Positions 24,635-35,830 of a DNA stretch of 64,000 bases are shown here, piece after piece. The notes beneath the pieces are model-generated. The model searched no databases and was not told the DNA's origin. It saw nothing but the letters and a program-made list of their open reading frames with translations. Position 1 is the first letter of the stretch. Each line of letters starts with the position of its first letter. Made by a program: the position numbers and the translations under genes. Origin of the DNA: Axinella damicornis (lineage: Eukaryota; Porifera; Demospongiae; Axinellida; Axinellidae); contig OZ007508.1 of assembly GCA_963931865.1 (NCBI GenBank), forward strand, positions 11,778,781 to 11,842,780. The letters run 5' to 3'.

Positions 24635-24779
24635 TTTAATGACCACATGCACGGTCATTTGTAACTATTGTTCCCAACAACGTAACTCCATGAGTTCAAA
24701 ACAAGTAGCTAGCTACATGTAGCTAGAATTTTGACGAAACAAAATCACGTACATGCACCCTCCAGGAAGTAAGTAACAA

Positions 24780-25290
24780 TTGCTAGGAGTTCACGTCTTG
24801 CGGCTAATGAGGGAATGCTGGCTTGCTTAATTAACTCAATAAGGTCCTCATTACCTGAGTGCCATTGTTTTATGCAGATTTTAAGATCAAATTTCTCCAG
24901 TTTCTCAATGTCCTTCTTCAAGTGTGGATCCCATAATAATTATGGTACAAACATATTCTAAGTGAGGGCCAATATTCGCTTACGAGCCATTGAACTTTGA
25001 ACCTTTGTAACGTAAATTCAATGTTTGCGGTGAATGGGTGGTTTATGCTTAGAGGGTCACATATATGGGCGGATCAGAATTTGGTATAAGCGTAGAAGAG
25101 TCCGAGTGGTGATAGAACTTCCTGTAGATAACACTAATGAAATGAGCTGGCCGGTAAGACCTGATGGCAGAAATGTGGTTTGACCAAGATATCTCGGAGG
25201 ACAGTATGACCCCTAGGTACTTGGGTGACATTACACTTCCATTGATCATTAGGGGAACGTCTGGAAGGGTTGGGAGTCTCTTTCTGAATT
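24780..25290 (-). pseudogene. Non-LTR retrotransposon reverse transcriptase fragment (copy 1)
   Basis: The minus strand encodes SPKYLGVILSSEISWSNHI, the post-palm region of a non-LTR reverse transcriptase, followed by frameshifted remnants of the thumb/connection (IEKLEKFDLKICLKQW). The paralogous segment in copy 2 is at 35421-35830. Both arrived before the tandem duplication. Confidence 0.75.
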
Positions 25291-26181
25291 AAACTGCCTA
25301 TGGGATGTAGTGGGGATGAGATAGCTAGCTACAACTTGCTCATTCACAAATTCTTTGCAGCTGTAGCTAGTCAATTTACGTACCTTGGATTCATTGGATG
25401 CTCTGGCCTCCATGATCCATAGTGACTCAGCAGACCTCGACCATCACGGACTACCCACAGTCGAGACTCAGAGGCTGGCAGAACTAAGACGCCGGCTGAG
25501 AGTAGTGTTTTGTTAGTAGACTACGCCGCGCCAGGTTCGTGTCTTTCGTCATGCATATATACGCGTACTACGTTAATTAATCGGCCACGGAGGATCACTT
25601 CATGTCCACACTTTAGTACTCATCTGCCCTTCAATAAGGAACACATAGCTATAGTTATCACAAAGTGCAGCAGTACACATAGGATGGTTCTTCGCACTCA
25701 GAAATGCACAGAGTTTGGTTCTTATGTAATACCGACTCGATTATCCATGGTGAAACGCTTGGCAGCGTATCACGTCACCAAAATGCCGATAATAATGTCT
25801 CTCTCCATAACTACACACTGCGTCTGGTTGGTTTCTGTATCCCTCGAGGCAGCTGTACATGTAATGTCAGGATGCAGAGCACTGTACTCGTATAATGTGA
25901 CCATGGATGCGGCCCGGAATTGAATGTGTAGACTACCAAACTGTGTGTGTGCTTGTCTGCAGCAGGAAACAGGCTTGCATGGACATGCTGGAACAGACTA
26001 TGTACACCTGTAGATTGGTACATGCATAGCCCCATATCCAAGCACATGAGGAGTACACCCGTACACACACACCCAACACGCACATACACACAAACACACA
26101 CACATAACTTCATTGTCAACAAGATGTCTCCCATAGTCTTGAATTCAGTCTAGCTGGCTGGCGCTGTACAGTTTATTCGCA

Positions 26182-26304
26182 ATGGAAAGAGACAGCCGAC
26201 CGTTCCGATTTCCAGACCTCCCCGCCCACCGGGGCGATCATGACCAGAATACCTGTTGGGGACAATTCATCTCCTGTTACATCACTATGGGACACTCAGC
26301 ATGA
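26182..26304 (+). pseudogene. Beheaded kinase: first 21 codons fused to antisense ANAPC2 sequence
   Basis: The first 21 codons match the intact kinase at 36444 and are preceded by the same upstream sequence. At 26240-26243 (ATGA microhomology) the sequence switches to antisense ANAPC2 exon 20/intron sequence. The frame continues 19 codons to TGA 26302-26304, giving a 40-codon chimeric frame with no kinase domain. It marks the tandem-duplication junction. Confidence 0.9.
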
Positions 26305-26745
26305 TTTGGTTGTATCTTACCTGCAGTTCACTCTCCTTTTGTTCCTTGGCCGAGGCCATCACTGACTCCTCCTCATCCTCCAAATCACCTGTTAGAGGGA
26401 TGGGGTGAAAGATAACATGCATGGGGAAGAGTGGGGGAGGATGAAAAGGGGAAAGTGCAAGGAGGGGGAAGACCGAGGGAGGATGGAAAGGGGGAAGAGA
26501 TACAGACTGCTGGGAGGGTGAATAGAGGGACAAGAAGAAAGGAGGGAGGGTGGAAAGGGGAAGAGTGAAGGAGGATGCAAGCTGGACATACTTCCACCTG
26601 CACCCCTGGCTCCCTCCTGTTGCTCCTCTACAACGGTGAAGGTATCAGTCGGATGCTCCTTCAGCACACCCTGGCCCACCCAGAAGCCCAGGTGACACTG
26701 GGCTGGGCCTCCAGAGCTCCGCTCAAGGTATCCACTGTCCACGTG

Positions 26746-26790
<45 letters not shown>

Positions 26791-27874
26791 AAACATACAT
26801 GTGTGAGGGTGGATATGTGCATGGTGTGTGCATGCATGTACAATGTGTGTGTGTGCGTTGTGTGTGTGTGCATGTGTGGCATGCACGTATGATGTGTGGT
26901 ATGTGTGTGTGTGTGTGTATGGTGTGTGTGCAAGTGCATGTGTATGCACAACTGTGTATGCGTGCCTCTGTGCATGTGTGTGTGTCCACAATGGATGAAC
27001 AGAGTGTGACCATGCAGGCAGCTGCACTGAGTGAAGTTACGTTTGGTTTGCTGCATGTGTACTCACTCTGGTCCTGGAAGTGGTGTATGATGGCTGCTCT
27101 GATGGGAGACACACTCAAGGAGAGCTCTCTGTCTGCCAGCTCAAGCTCCACCTGTGGGGAAACAAGAGATCAAATGACACTAGTGTCATCTTGAGAACAT
27201 CAAGAAAGAACCTGAAGTCACGGAATAACTGCACACAGACTAAAATGAAATGAAGCCCTTCCATTCTGCATACAGTGATTCAGTATGTGATTCCACACGG
27301 GCCTTCAGCAGCTCAACGTTCCTGCTCCATATTAAACCTACCTATACGTAGTATCAGATATCTGAATTTAGTACATGCAGTTCCATCTAACTTTGTATAG
27401 TGCTCTTATGAGAATAGGTAGCACTTACCAAGCCTCACTCCCAGGCCTTCTCACCCCAGCATTGGTTGCTTGAAGTACTGCAAGCGACAAACGTTGTTCT
27501 GAAAAGGCCTGGGTATGAGGACTCAGCCTCATTCCCAGGCCCTCGGTAGCTCCAACCAGCTTGGTTACCGAGTGCCTGGGAAGGAGACTATTACCTACCG
27601 TGGCCACGTACATTCCGAGGTTCTAAGTGACAAAGTCTGGTAGAGGCCTGGGAACAAGGCTAGCAACTGCCATTGTTTTGTTTGTACGCTCCAGCAACGG
27701 GTGAAAGAGTGTCTTTGAGGGGTATGATACTTATGAGTACAATGTAGGGCATTACAGAGCGAGTGCATATGCAGAGCATGGAGCTATAGTAAGCACATGA
27801 CTTAGTGTGCAATCAGTCCTTCTGTGGGGCTCTGCACCAGGAATGCTGAATTCATAGTCAAAAGCTATATCACT

Positions 27875-28487
27875 GTAGCCTCGTTTCCAGGCCTTCCACA
27901 CCTCCAGTTTTTGATTGCTTGCAGTATGCAAAAACGGAGGGGGAAGGCCTGGGGAATCTTCTCACGTGATACGCAGCACGACCGTCATACATCGTCACGC
28001 CTCATATCAACAGTCAAAGACATGTACAAGACCAATCTTGCATTCTTCGCTAGCTACGAAGATGGGACAAGCGCCAACTGAGAGCTACACCGAGCGTATG
28101 AAGCGTACCCAGGCTACAAGGCATGACTCCTAAGGGCTGCCGAGTGACAATCGTGAAAATGCCCAGCTATGACGCAATCTTCCCGTGGAGCGAAAAGACG
28201 GCACTATTTGGAGATTCACCCCTTGTATCACAGCTATCCCTTAGCGGTTTAGCTTCAAACTTGGATATGTTTTACAAGTAGGACCTACTTCTTCTCTGAA
28301 AGTTGTTTCAGTTTTCTAGCTTCTCTGTAGCTGTGGATGGGAACGAAAATAAGCCATTGCATCTAGAATCTGTGACGTCAGCTGTGCCGCGTATCACGTG
28401 AGAAGATTCCCCAGGCCTTCCCCCTCCGTTTTTGCATACTGCAAGCGATCAAAAACTGGAGGTGTGGAAGGCCTGGGAACGAGGCTA
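27875..28487. mobile_element. 613-bp long-arm MITE of the TAGCCTCG family
   Basis: Inverted arms of roughly 100 bp start TAGCCTCGTTTCCAGGCC and extend inward through TTCTCACGTGATACGC. An internal region of about 410 bp has no recognisable protein. The 9-bp target duplication ATATCACTG is at 27866-27874 and 28488-28496. In the left duplicate only the outer hairpin survives (about 8108-8208) and the left flank is lost, so the hairpin arose by internal deletion of this element. Confidence 0.9.
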
Positions 28488-29527
28488 ATATCACTGGGTA
28501 TGTGCAAGACCTCAGCAAGTGTCCCTCAATGTACTGGCTACAAGGACTGGCTCACTTCCACAAGGCCGAGGTGAGGCTTCCACTCCAGCGTCCTCAAGCC
28601 CTTCAGACTCTTGTACACCTGGCAGTAGCGGTCCAACCTCCTGGGTGGTGGGAGGTGGAGGGAAGGATGATGGGAGGAGGGAATAGGGAGGAGAGGAGAG
28701 GGGTACATGTAGGAGAGGAGGAGGGGAGAGGTTGGAAGATGGGGAAGAAGGGGAGGGAGGAGGGAGAAGGGCAACAAAAGAGAAGACACAAAGAGGATGA
28801 CAGACTTAGCATGGAGTGCTGGTTTCGTGTACACAAGTCTGAGTAGGAAGCTCGTTACCACAAGCAAACACACAACAGCATGGATTAGCTCTGCCTCAGG
28901 AGTACACACATAATGAGGGGGGCTCCTCTCATGCTTTTGCAAGTACACAGGTATGTATGTAGCAACATACATGGATGTGGGCTCCTCTCATCGTTACATG
29001 CTCTTGAGGTATACAGGTATACATTATGTATATAGCACACACCCACTTTTGAAAGAGCTCTGGCAGCTTGAGTTTTTCCTCTCGGAATGTCGGCCAGAAG
29101 ACGTGCGAGAGGTTGAATGCACTCAGCTCCATCTCATCCTGCAGAACGTGTCACAGGGAGGGTGTGTGTGTGTGTGTGTGTGGATGGTGTATAGCCTCGT
29201 CCCAGACCGTTCCTACCTCCAGCCCGTGATTGGACATTACAAGGTAGACACCCCCCGTGTGTCTACCATCTGTCTATCTGACATCACTACATGTGACCAG
29301 ATCTCCCAGGCCTTCCCCCTCCGTATTTGCATACTGCAAGTGATCAAAGAGTGGAGGTGGGAACGGCCTGGGAACACTGTTAGATGTTGTATGTGTGTAT
29401 GTCAGTGGGAATGTGTGTGTGTTATGCGCGCAAGTCTGTGTGTCTATGTGCGCAGTTGAGTGTGTTTGTCGTATGTGTATGCGTGTACATGTGAGTGTAT
29501 TGGTGTGTGTGTGCTATTTGCCAAGCT

Positions 29528-29530
<3 letters not shown>

Positions 29531-29562
<32 letters not shown>
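29531..29562. repeat. 32-base poly-G tract
   Basis: The paralogous position in copy 1 (about 9175-9187) has only short G runs, so the tract expanded after duplication. Other long homopolymer G/C runs are at 12189-12212, 15035-15061, 21303-21335 and 63361-63396. Confidence 0.9.
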
Positions 29563-29563
<1 letters not shown>

Positions 29564-30306
29564 GGGGGGAACAAAAATATAGCTCCTAGGAGGTTTTCAA
29601 GTACAGACACGTACACACATGCACGCACACACACACACACATACACACACACCCACCCACCCCACACCCACCTCCTCCTCCTCCTCTTTCTTCTCCTTTT
29701 TGAGCTGGGACAGTACGTGGGTATTTATCCTACGGGAGTCCACCATGTCTTTGATCATCACCTCACAGAAGTGGAGATTGCTCTCCCCAAATCTCAGCTT
29801 GAGCAGCTCAAGGTTACGCACCTGGGGGTTAAAGATCAAAAGGTCAAAGTTTGATCAGTGAGCAGTACGCTATGTGCTGGTACCAACAAGGATCAAATTG
29901 ATAGAATCAGTCTGTGATGTGGAAGAGTGTAACGTACAGTTATGTGCACTCCACCAAGATAACTTTGTGGAAACTATTCCATGATTAGTAGAGGATATTC
30001 TGGAGCAATTCGACAGACAGACAATAGCCCCACCCCCTTTCTTCCAAGCCTCAAGTATATACGACTGCTTGCACTAGACACACTCAGTTCAAGTCATGAA
30101 TGAACAATTTCATTTCCTGTCTGGTGGCTGAATGCAGCCCTCCGAATGGTTGTGACTCATAGCTGAATACGGCCTGTTTAACCAGAGGCCATCCCAACAC
30201 TTTATGATGAGGCTGCACAGGGTGTGGAATGGGTGGGGTTACCTCAGCTACACATACCTCTCTTGAGATGTCATAGTTGAGAGACTGCAGCAGTTACTAG
30301 TCTGCT

Positions 30307-30412
30307 AGTTCTGCATACTTCTTGTATAATATACAAGAAGTATGCGGAACTAACATTCCATAGGTATAGTGCACAATAATATTATTATTGTGCACTATAC
30401 CTATGGAATGTT
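30307..30412. repeat. Two adjacent long palindromes at a deletion junction
   Basis: Palindrome one (30307-30351) has arms AGTTCTGCATACTTCTTGTAT. Palindrome two (30352-30412) has arms AACATTCCATAGGTATAGTG extending to a central AATATTATT. Both are nearly perfect. They stand exactly where the ANAPC2 duplicate jumps from exon 13 sequence to sequence upstream of exon 1. Confidence 0.85.
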
Positions 30413-30829
30413 AATTGTACCACGTGCGCACAGACCTTGTCCCACCCCTCCTGTGGTCAAATGGCCAACGGCTGAAATACAGTACTAGTGCAGTCAATGG
30501 TCAAGCAGCAAACATGACAGTCAAAATTCTTGACCCCAGTCGCAGCTGCGACTACGGCATCTATGAGAGTGACACCCTTTCAGTCTTAAAGGAAACCGGA
30601 AGGCTTTCCTAAGGCAAGGTAGCTGCCTAGTGCCATCACCAAGCTTGCCCCAGTGGTGCTCACCATTTAGAATCTCTCTGAGCAGTGGCTCCAGCATGGG
30701 CTCACCTCCAAGCCGCCTCATCAGTTGTAGCCCCATGGAGACGTCCATCGCCAGATTTTAATGGAAGGATAAGAAAGAAACAGTTGACAGTCCGAGTAGA
30801 ATAGGCTACAAGATGAGGACGGACCTAGG

Positions 30830-32240
30830 GCCCGCGCGGGGCGTCGTTCGCGGGGCCGGCCAGACCCCTTCCGTGTGGGTCTGGCCCCCGCGAGACTACG
30901 CGGGGCGGGCTAGTCTCTCCGTCGACGTCCGTCCCGATCCCTTAGGCTATTCTAGGGGAATGTGGGGCGAGCGTGAGCGAGTTACATGCAGGTGCTGAAT
31001 TTGCATGGAACAGTTGCATGACATTGTGCTGAATATGCATGGAGCAGTTGCATGTGCATGTCATCAGAATGTGAGTCTGACGGGGAGCATAACACAACTT
31101 AACGACACAGATCACACCAGAAGTTATGACACTCGTGCATGCACTTCACAGCGTTGAAGCAGTCTGGCAGGTAGGTCCAGGCATAGATTCCGTGTCTTAT
31201 ATCTATGGTCCAGGAGCGGTCTCTGTCTCTGTTGTTGCCACCGAGGATGACTTCCTCATTCTCTGCTGATGCCAGATCTGTCATGACTGGTCACAGTGAG
31301 TTTAGTGTTACCGTGTGCAGGGCAGTCAACTTCCCATCCTCTGAGCAGTTGCATGGCTTAGCATTTGAAAGGGACTCCGGCGAGTTATAGGGGATTGTGA
31401 GTTCAAGGAGGATCACCTCCCTTGGTCTCACTGAAGCGCTTTCCCGTCTTCATGAAATTTAATGCTTTAGCCACTCACCACCCCACTATAGTCTCCATCC
31501 TTGCAAGGCCTTGTTGAGGTAAACTGTTCATAGTTCGCGTCTCAGTTGACAGTTGGACGCGGACGATATCAACGCACGAGCAGGAAGTGAACTCAGTTTG
31601 GAAACTCATGACGCAAGAACACGCAAAATACGAGCAGAAAGTGATTTACGGCACGACATAAAATTATTACAATAATATTATTATAATTTTTTTTTGTTTT
31701 GTTTTTGTTTATGAAGTTCGTACATGGTACAGGAAGAAACCAAATAGCTATTAAGCTAATACGTTGGAGGTTACATTCCATAGCTAGCTATATAAAAACA
31801 GTAAGGAAAAATAGGTAACTGCAGTAACAGTGCAAATGTTAGCTAAGTGGGTGTGGAGTATAAAAACTGCTGTATATGCCTTTTAAAAGACTGTAGTGTT
31901 GCAGACTGAACTATGAATGAAGGGAGTGAATTCCAAGTCCGACATGCACTGGGTATAAATGAATGTAGAAAGTAGTTAGTTCTGGCGTATGGTACAAACA
32001 AAGATTGATTGTGGCGGTTTCGTAAATGCATGGGGGGAGCTGGCATATCTTCGAGGATGTTGGGGAAGGCGGTAAGATGGTTCTTTATTTTGTAAAGATG
32101 GCATAACTTGCTATATAAGCGTTCAACATATAATGATTATTATAGAAAATTTGCAGCAAACTTGTTTATGTGGGGCTCGCTCACGCTCGCCCCAATTAGT
32201 CTCGCGGGGCCAGGGTCTGGCCCCGCGAGACAAATTCTAT
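30830..32240 (-). mobile_element. Nested TIR elements, copy-2 specific; inner GCGAGCGTGAGCGAG element 30964-32193
   Basis: The inner element has ends GGGGCGAGCGTGAGCGAG at 30964 and the inverse at 32193. Outer GC-rich inverted repeats (CTGGCCCCCGCGAGAC near 30880 and AGTCTCGCGGGGCCAG near 32200) suggest a second element around it. The inner minus strand has a 61-codon frame (31284-31099) shared with the copy at 62698-62843. A non-LTR retrotransposon 3' fragment (31843-32046, minus; RNRHNQSLFVPYARTNYF) is inserted inside. The left duplicate lacks this block. Confidence 0.7.
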
Positions 32241-32640
32241 ACTGCGAAACCGTAACACTGTTACCATTGAAGTTCAAGAGGAGTTATGAAACGTAAATGC
32301 TGTTGAAAGTGCGACACAGAAGTCTAAAGGTTAGCTAATTATGATGCAGTTATAAGAATTATTTATAGTGAGTTGTTATGATAGCTAATTGATCATGGAT
32401 AAAAACGTGGCTGAAAGTACTACAAAGTTTAATGCCAGTGAAGTTCGAGAGGAGACTGATGAGTGTTTGGCTTGAAGGCAACAAGCCTAATGCAGCCTTT
32501 GCCAACATGCCACCCAGCCCAATTAAAATTGTTGAGATGTGTGCTGTCACTGTGATGCATGTGCATGTGTAGTAGAATTAGCTAGATGAGTCTAGAGCTC
32601 CATTCTCCAACTGCTCCTACATGGAACTGCTTTCTAGTAA
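32240..32640 (+). pseudogene. Decayed third copy of the collagen promoter and signal-peptide exon
   Basis: It shares with both collagen genes the AGTTCAAGAGGAGTTATGA motifs, the AAGCCTA...GCCTTTGCCAAC stretch where the TATA box would be, and a degenerate exon 1. That exon reads CTCCATTCTCCAACTGCTCC (about 32598-32617). The reading frame is interrupted and no collagen body follows. Confidence 0.65.
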
Positions 32641-32822
32641 CCTGGCCCTGGCCGTAACCCTAACACTGAAAGGGGGTTTCACATGCATCCCAGTTGGTAT
32701 GATAAAACAGGAAAAACCCTCCGTGCTTTGCACAGAAAGAGACTGCTTAAAGTCTGCTTCGTGCACGGCGGTGCACAAATCTCTTATCAGGAGGGCTCTC
32801 ACATATAATGGTATCTATGTAG

Positions 32823-33149
32823 CAGGAGCGCATGAGCCGCCGAAGGCGGCGAAGGAGCGTTTAACTAGTAAAGACGTGTCGTATTACCTCACACCTTTTG
32901 GTTTATACCGTATATGGAAGACCTTTGTGGTACCGCCCAAGTCAGCTAGCTCTAGTACAACTATGGCTGCACAAAGGCCAATTTGTATTTCACACCTACT
33001 TAGCTGGGTTTCACACAAATCCTTACAACTGCGTACGTAGTGGCCTCTTGCCATATAAGGTTTAATTTTGGAGGTGTAAGGTAATACAACACGTCCTAGG
33101 GCAGGCATTGGGAGTTCAACGTTCCTTCGCCGCGGCTCATGCGCTCCTG
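32823..33149. mobile_element. 327-bp TIR element, CAGGAGCGCATGAG family
   Basis: Same termini as the 598-bp element at 9489, with ATGTAG repeated at 32817-32822 and 33150-33155. No coding capacity. It separates the decayed collagen exon from collagen copy 2. Confidence 0.8.
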
Positions 33150-33989
33150 ATGTAGGTAGGTGCACAATGCCTTTATTAGCAAGCATGCAGTCTCTTTCTC
33201 TAAATGTGATTTCTGCTTTCACTTTATTTATGATTGCATTGTTCACACATTTACGTGCACCTGCTTGCAGTACAGGTACATATACTGTCGAAGGGGGTTT
33301 CCATGGAAACCATAACTGGATCCACCACTACCATTGATCCCTAAAGTTTTAGGTACTGAGCGTGTAGGGCTCGTTGAGTGATATACACTTTGTACACTGC
33401 AGTGAGGACTTACATAGCTGTTCTGTGTTCTCCAAGTGTTCCTTCTGTCCCGTGAAATAGCCATCGGTTAATGGCCAAGTTCAAAGGCTAGCTATAGAGG
33501 TTGTTGTGATATCAGTGGACAAAATAATGCATGGTTGAGAGTACAGCTGCGCAAGCAGTTACCAGTGAAGTTATGAAGATAAATGTGCAACACAGTTAAT
33601 GCTAATTATCATGATAGTGAAGCCCTGTTTACTATCGTGGTTTTTAAAAAGTTGTTATGATGAAGTTACCAGTGAAGTTCAAGAGGAATTCTGAAACATC
33701 ATAAATTTAAAGTGCAATTGCAACACAGATAGTAGAAAGCCCAGCTATAGAATTTTCACATAGTTGTTATGATATCAATGAAGATGGATAAGATTGTGGC
33801 TGAAAGTGCAATACACAAAGTTCAAGAGGAGACTGAGTGGTTTTAATTTGCTTAAAATTCCATGTCAACAAGCCTATATAAATGGGGAAGTTGGCACTAT
33901 AAATAGTTTCATTATTGTGCAGTTTCCATGCATTGTTGGCTCATTAATTGAAGACAAGAAACGACAACGCTGAGCTACAAATCAGAGAA

Positions 33990-35105
33990 ATGAGTTGCTC
34001 CATTCTTAAACTGCTCCTACTTGGAGCTACTTTCTGCATATACCTTGGTAGAACTTCAGGTTAGTAAATATTAGTCAATTTTTATTAGTACAAACAGAAG
34101 GATGTATGCATGCAAGTTCCAGATGCTACCAAAAAAAATATTTGATACCTGCAGGGATTGTTCCCAGACCAGTTCAGACTAGGAGCATCAATTCTGGAAA
34201 CACCAACAATCTCAACATTACATGTGAATCACTAGGCTCTTGCCCCCAGCTACGAGGTCGAGATGGTCGTGATGGGCTGTCAGGTCCCCCAGGAGTCCCT
34301 GGAATTAAGGGATGGACAGAAAGGAGATCGTGGGTTGCAAGGCAGGGATGGTCATAATGGCCTGCCAGGTCACCCGGGATTCCATGGAAGGAATGGACAG
34401 AAAGGAGATCAAGGGCTGAGAGGACCACCTGGATCAGGTGGACAGAAAGGAGATCAAGGGCTGAGAGGACCATCTGGATCGGGTGGACAAAAAGGAAATC
34501 ATGGGCTGAAAGGAGATCGTGGGCCGAGAGGGCCACCTGGAACACCTGCTGCAAGGAGTGGTGGAGTTGTTTACACAAGGTGGGGGAAAAGGACCTGTCC
34601 TACGGGAGTAGCACTAGTGTATTCAGGGAGAGTTGGTGGAAGCTATTGCTGTCACCATGGAGGAGCAGCAAACTACCTCTGTATGCCAGACAATCCTGAC
34701 TATGGAAATTACACTCCCGGGGTTCAAGGTTGGGGTCAAGTGCATGGAACAGAGTACGAAACTGGTAGCAGTCCAATTTCGGCTGTTGATCAACACAATG
34801 CTCCATGTGCTGTCTGCCATGCATCAACAAGGACAATAGTTCTCATGATCCCAGCCAAAAACCGATGCCCATCCTCCTGGACTCTGGAATACTCTGGCTA
34901 CCTGATGTCAGCTACAAGCAAAACTAGCCTTCAAGACCGCAGAACCATGTTTGAATGTGTGGACAGAAACCCGGATTCTGTTCCTGGCACTGCTGCAGAC
35001 ACCGCTGGAGCTGTGTTTTACCCTGTGGAAGCCAACTGCAATGGCATGGCATGCCCTCCATATGACCCACAGAAAGAACTCACTTGTGCTGTCTGTACCA
35101 AATAG
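33990..35105 (+). pseudogene. Spongin-type short-chain collagen, duplicate with 4-bp frameshift
   Basis: Exon 1 is 33990-34059 (signal peptide, two codons shorter than copy 1) and exon 2 begins at 34155. At about 34300 the sequence has four extra bases (ATTA after GTCCCTGGA) compared with copy 1. This shifts frame inside the Gly-X-Y region and reaches a stop at 34357. Downstream the original frame stays open to TAG 35103-35105, with the whole cysteine-rich tail conserved. Only two copies of the 45-bp collagen unit are present against three in copy 1. TATATAAA is at 33875-33882 and AATAAA at 35255-35260. The single lesion suggests recent loss or a sequencing error. If the latter, it is a second functional collagen of about 340 residues. 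Confidence 0.8.
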
Positions 35106-35420
35106 GAAATTTGACTAATTAACAACTGTGAAAGCCAATACTTGTACAATGTGTCAAGTAGCTAGTCCACATAACATATTGTGTTAATATACAATAGATC
35201 ATGTGTTGTAAAAGAATAATTCACGGTTGTTCAGTTGAGATATATGTAGCTATAATAAAATTTAATGTTTTACTTTAATGACCACATGCACGGTCATTTG
35301 TAACTATTGTTCCCAGTTAACAACCTAACTCCATGAGTTCAAGCTAGAATTTTGACGAAACAAAATCACGTACATGCACCCTCCAGGAAGTGAGTAACAA
35401 TTGTAGTTCACGTCTTGCGG

Positions 35421-35830
35421 CTAATGAGGGAATGCTGGCTTGCTAATTAGGTCCTCATTACCTGAGTGCCATTGTTTTAGGCAGATTTTAAGATCAAATT
35501 TCTCTAGTTTCTCTATGTCCTTCTTCAAGTGTGGATCCCATATATGGTACAAACATACTAAGTGAGGGCAGATCAGGGATTGGTATAAGCGTAGAAGAGT
35601 CTGAGTAGTGATAGAACTTCTAGCCTCGTTCCCAGGCCTCCCAAAACGGCCTGGGAACGAGAATATAGAACTTCCTGCAGATAACACCCATGAGCTTCCT
35701 GGCTGGTTAGACCTGATGGCAGAAATGTGGTTCGACCAAGATATCTCGGAGGACAGTATGACCCCTAGGTACTTCGGTGACATTACACTTCCATTGATCA
35801 TTAGGGGAACGTCTGGAAGGGTTGGGAGTC
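35421..35830 (-). pseudogene. Non-LTR reverse transcriptase fragment (copy 2)
   Basis: This is the paralogue of 24780-25290 and encodes SPKYLGVILSSEISWSNHI and LYQSLICPHLVCLYHIWDPH. It is interrupted by the 45-bp hairpin at 35621-35665, which is absent from copy 1. The rest of 35110-36440 is duplicated intergenic sequence matching 23960-26180 and holds the kinase upstream region. Confidence 0.8.
35621..35665. mobile_element. 45-bp hairpin of the TAGCCTCG family with empty site
   Basis: TAGCCTCGTTCCCAGGCC then a 9-base spacer then its inverse. The 9-bp duplication TAGAACTTC is at 35612-35620 and 35666-35674. Copy 1 (about 25111-25125) has the uninterrupted GATAGAACTTCCTGTAG. This is the shortest member seen. 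Confidence 0.92.

Larger units (their letters stand above)
26244..30748 (-). pseudogene. ANAPC2: Partial duplicate of ANAPC2, inactivated
   Basis: Exon equivalents in transcript order are 30748-30664 (exon 1), about 30294-30258 (3' part of exon 13), 29821-29672 (14), 29138-29047 (15), 28640-28556 (16), 27151-27067 (17), 26746-26598 (18) and 26388-26321 (19). Exon 20 is cut to its first 9 bases by the duplication junction, and exons 2-12 plus most of 13 are deleted. The exon 18 equivalent is 149 rather than 159 bp. A 10-bp deletion shifts the frame inside the winged-helix region. The intact parent is at 6143-21760. Intronic repeats were carried along. Confidence 0.93.

Noticed and set aside
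31099..31284. Host 61-residue zinc-binding protein gene
   Set aside because: The frame lies inside a TIR element that recurs in the window and is decayed in most copies, so it was recorded as an element feature.
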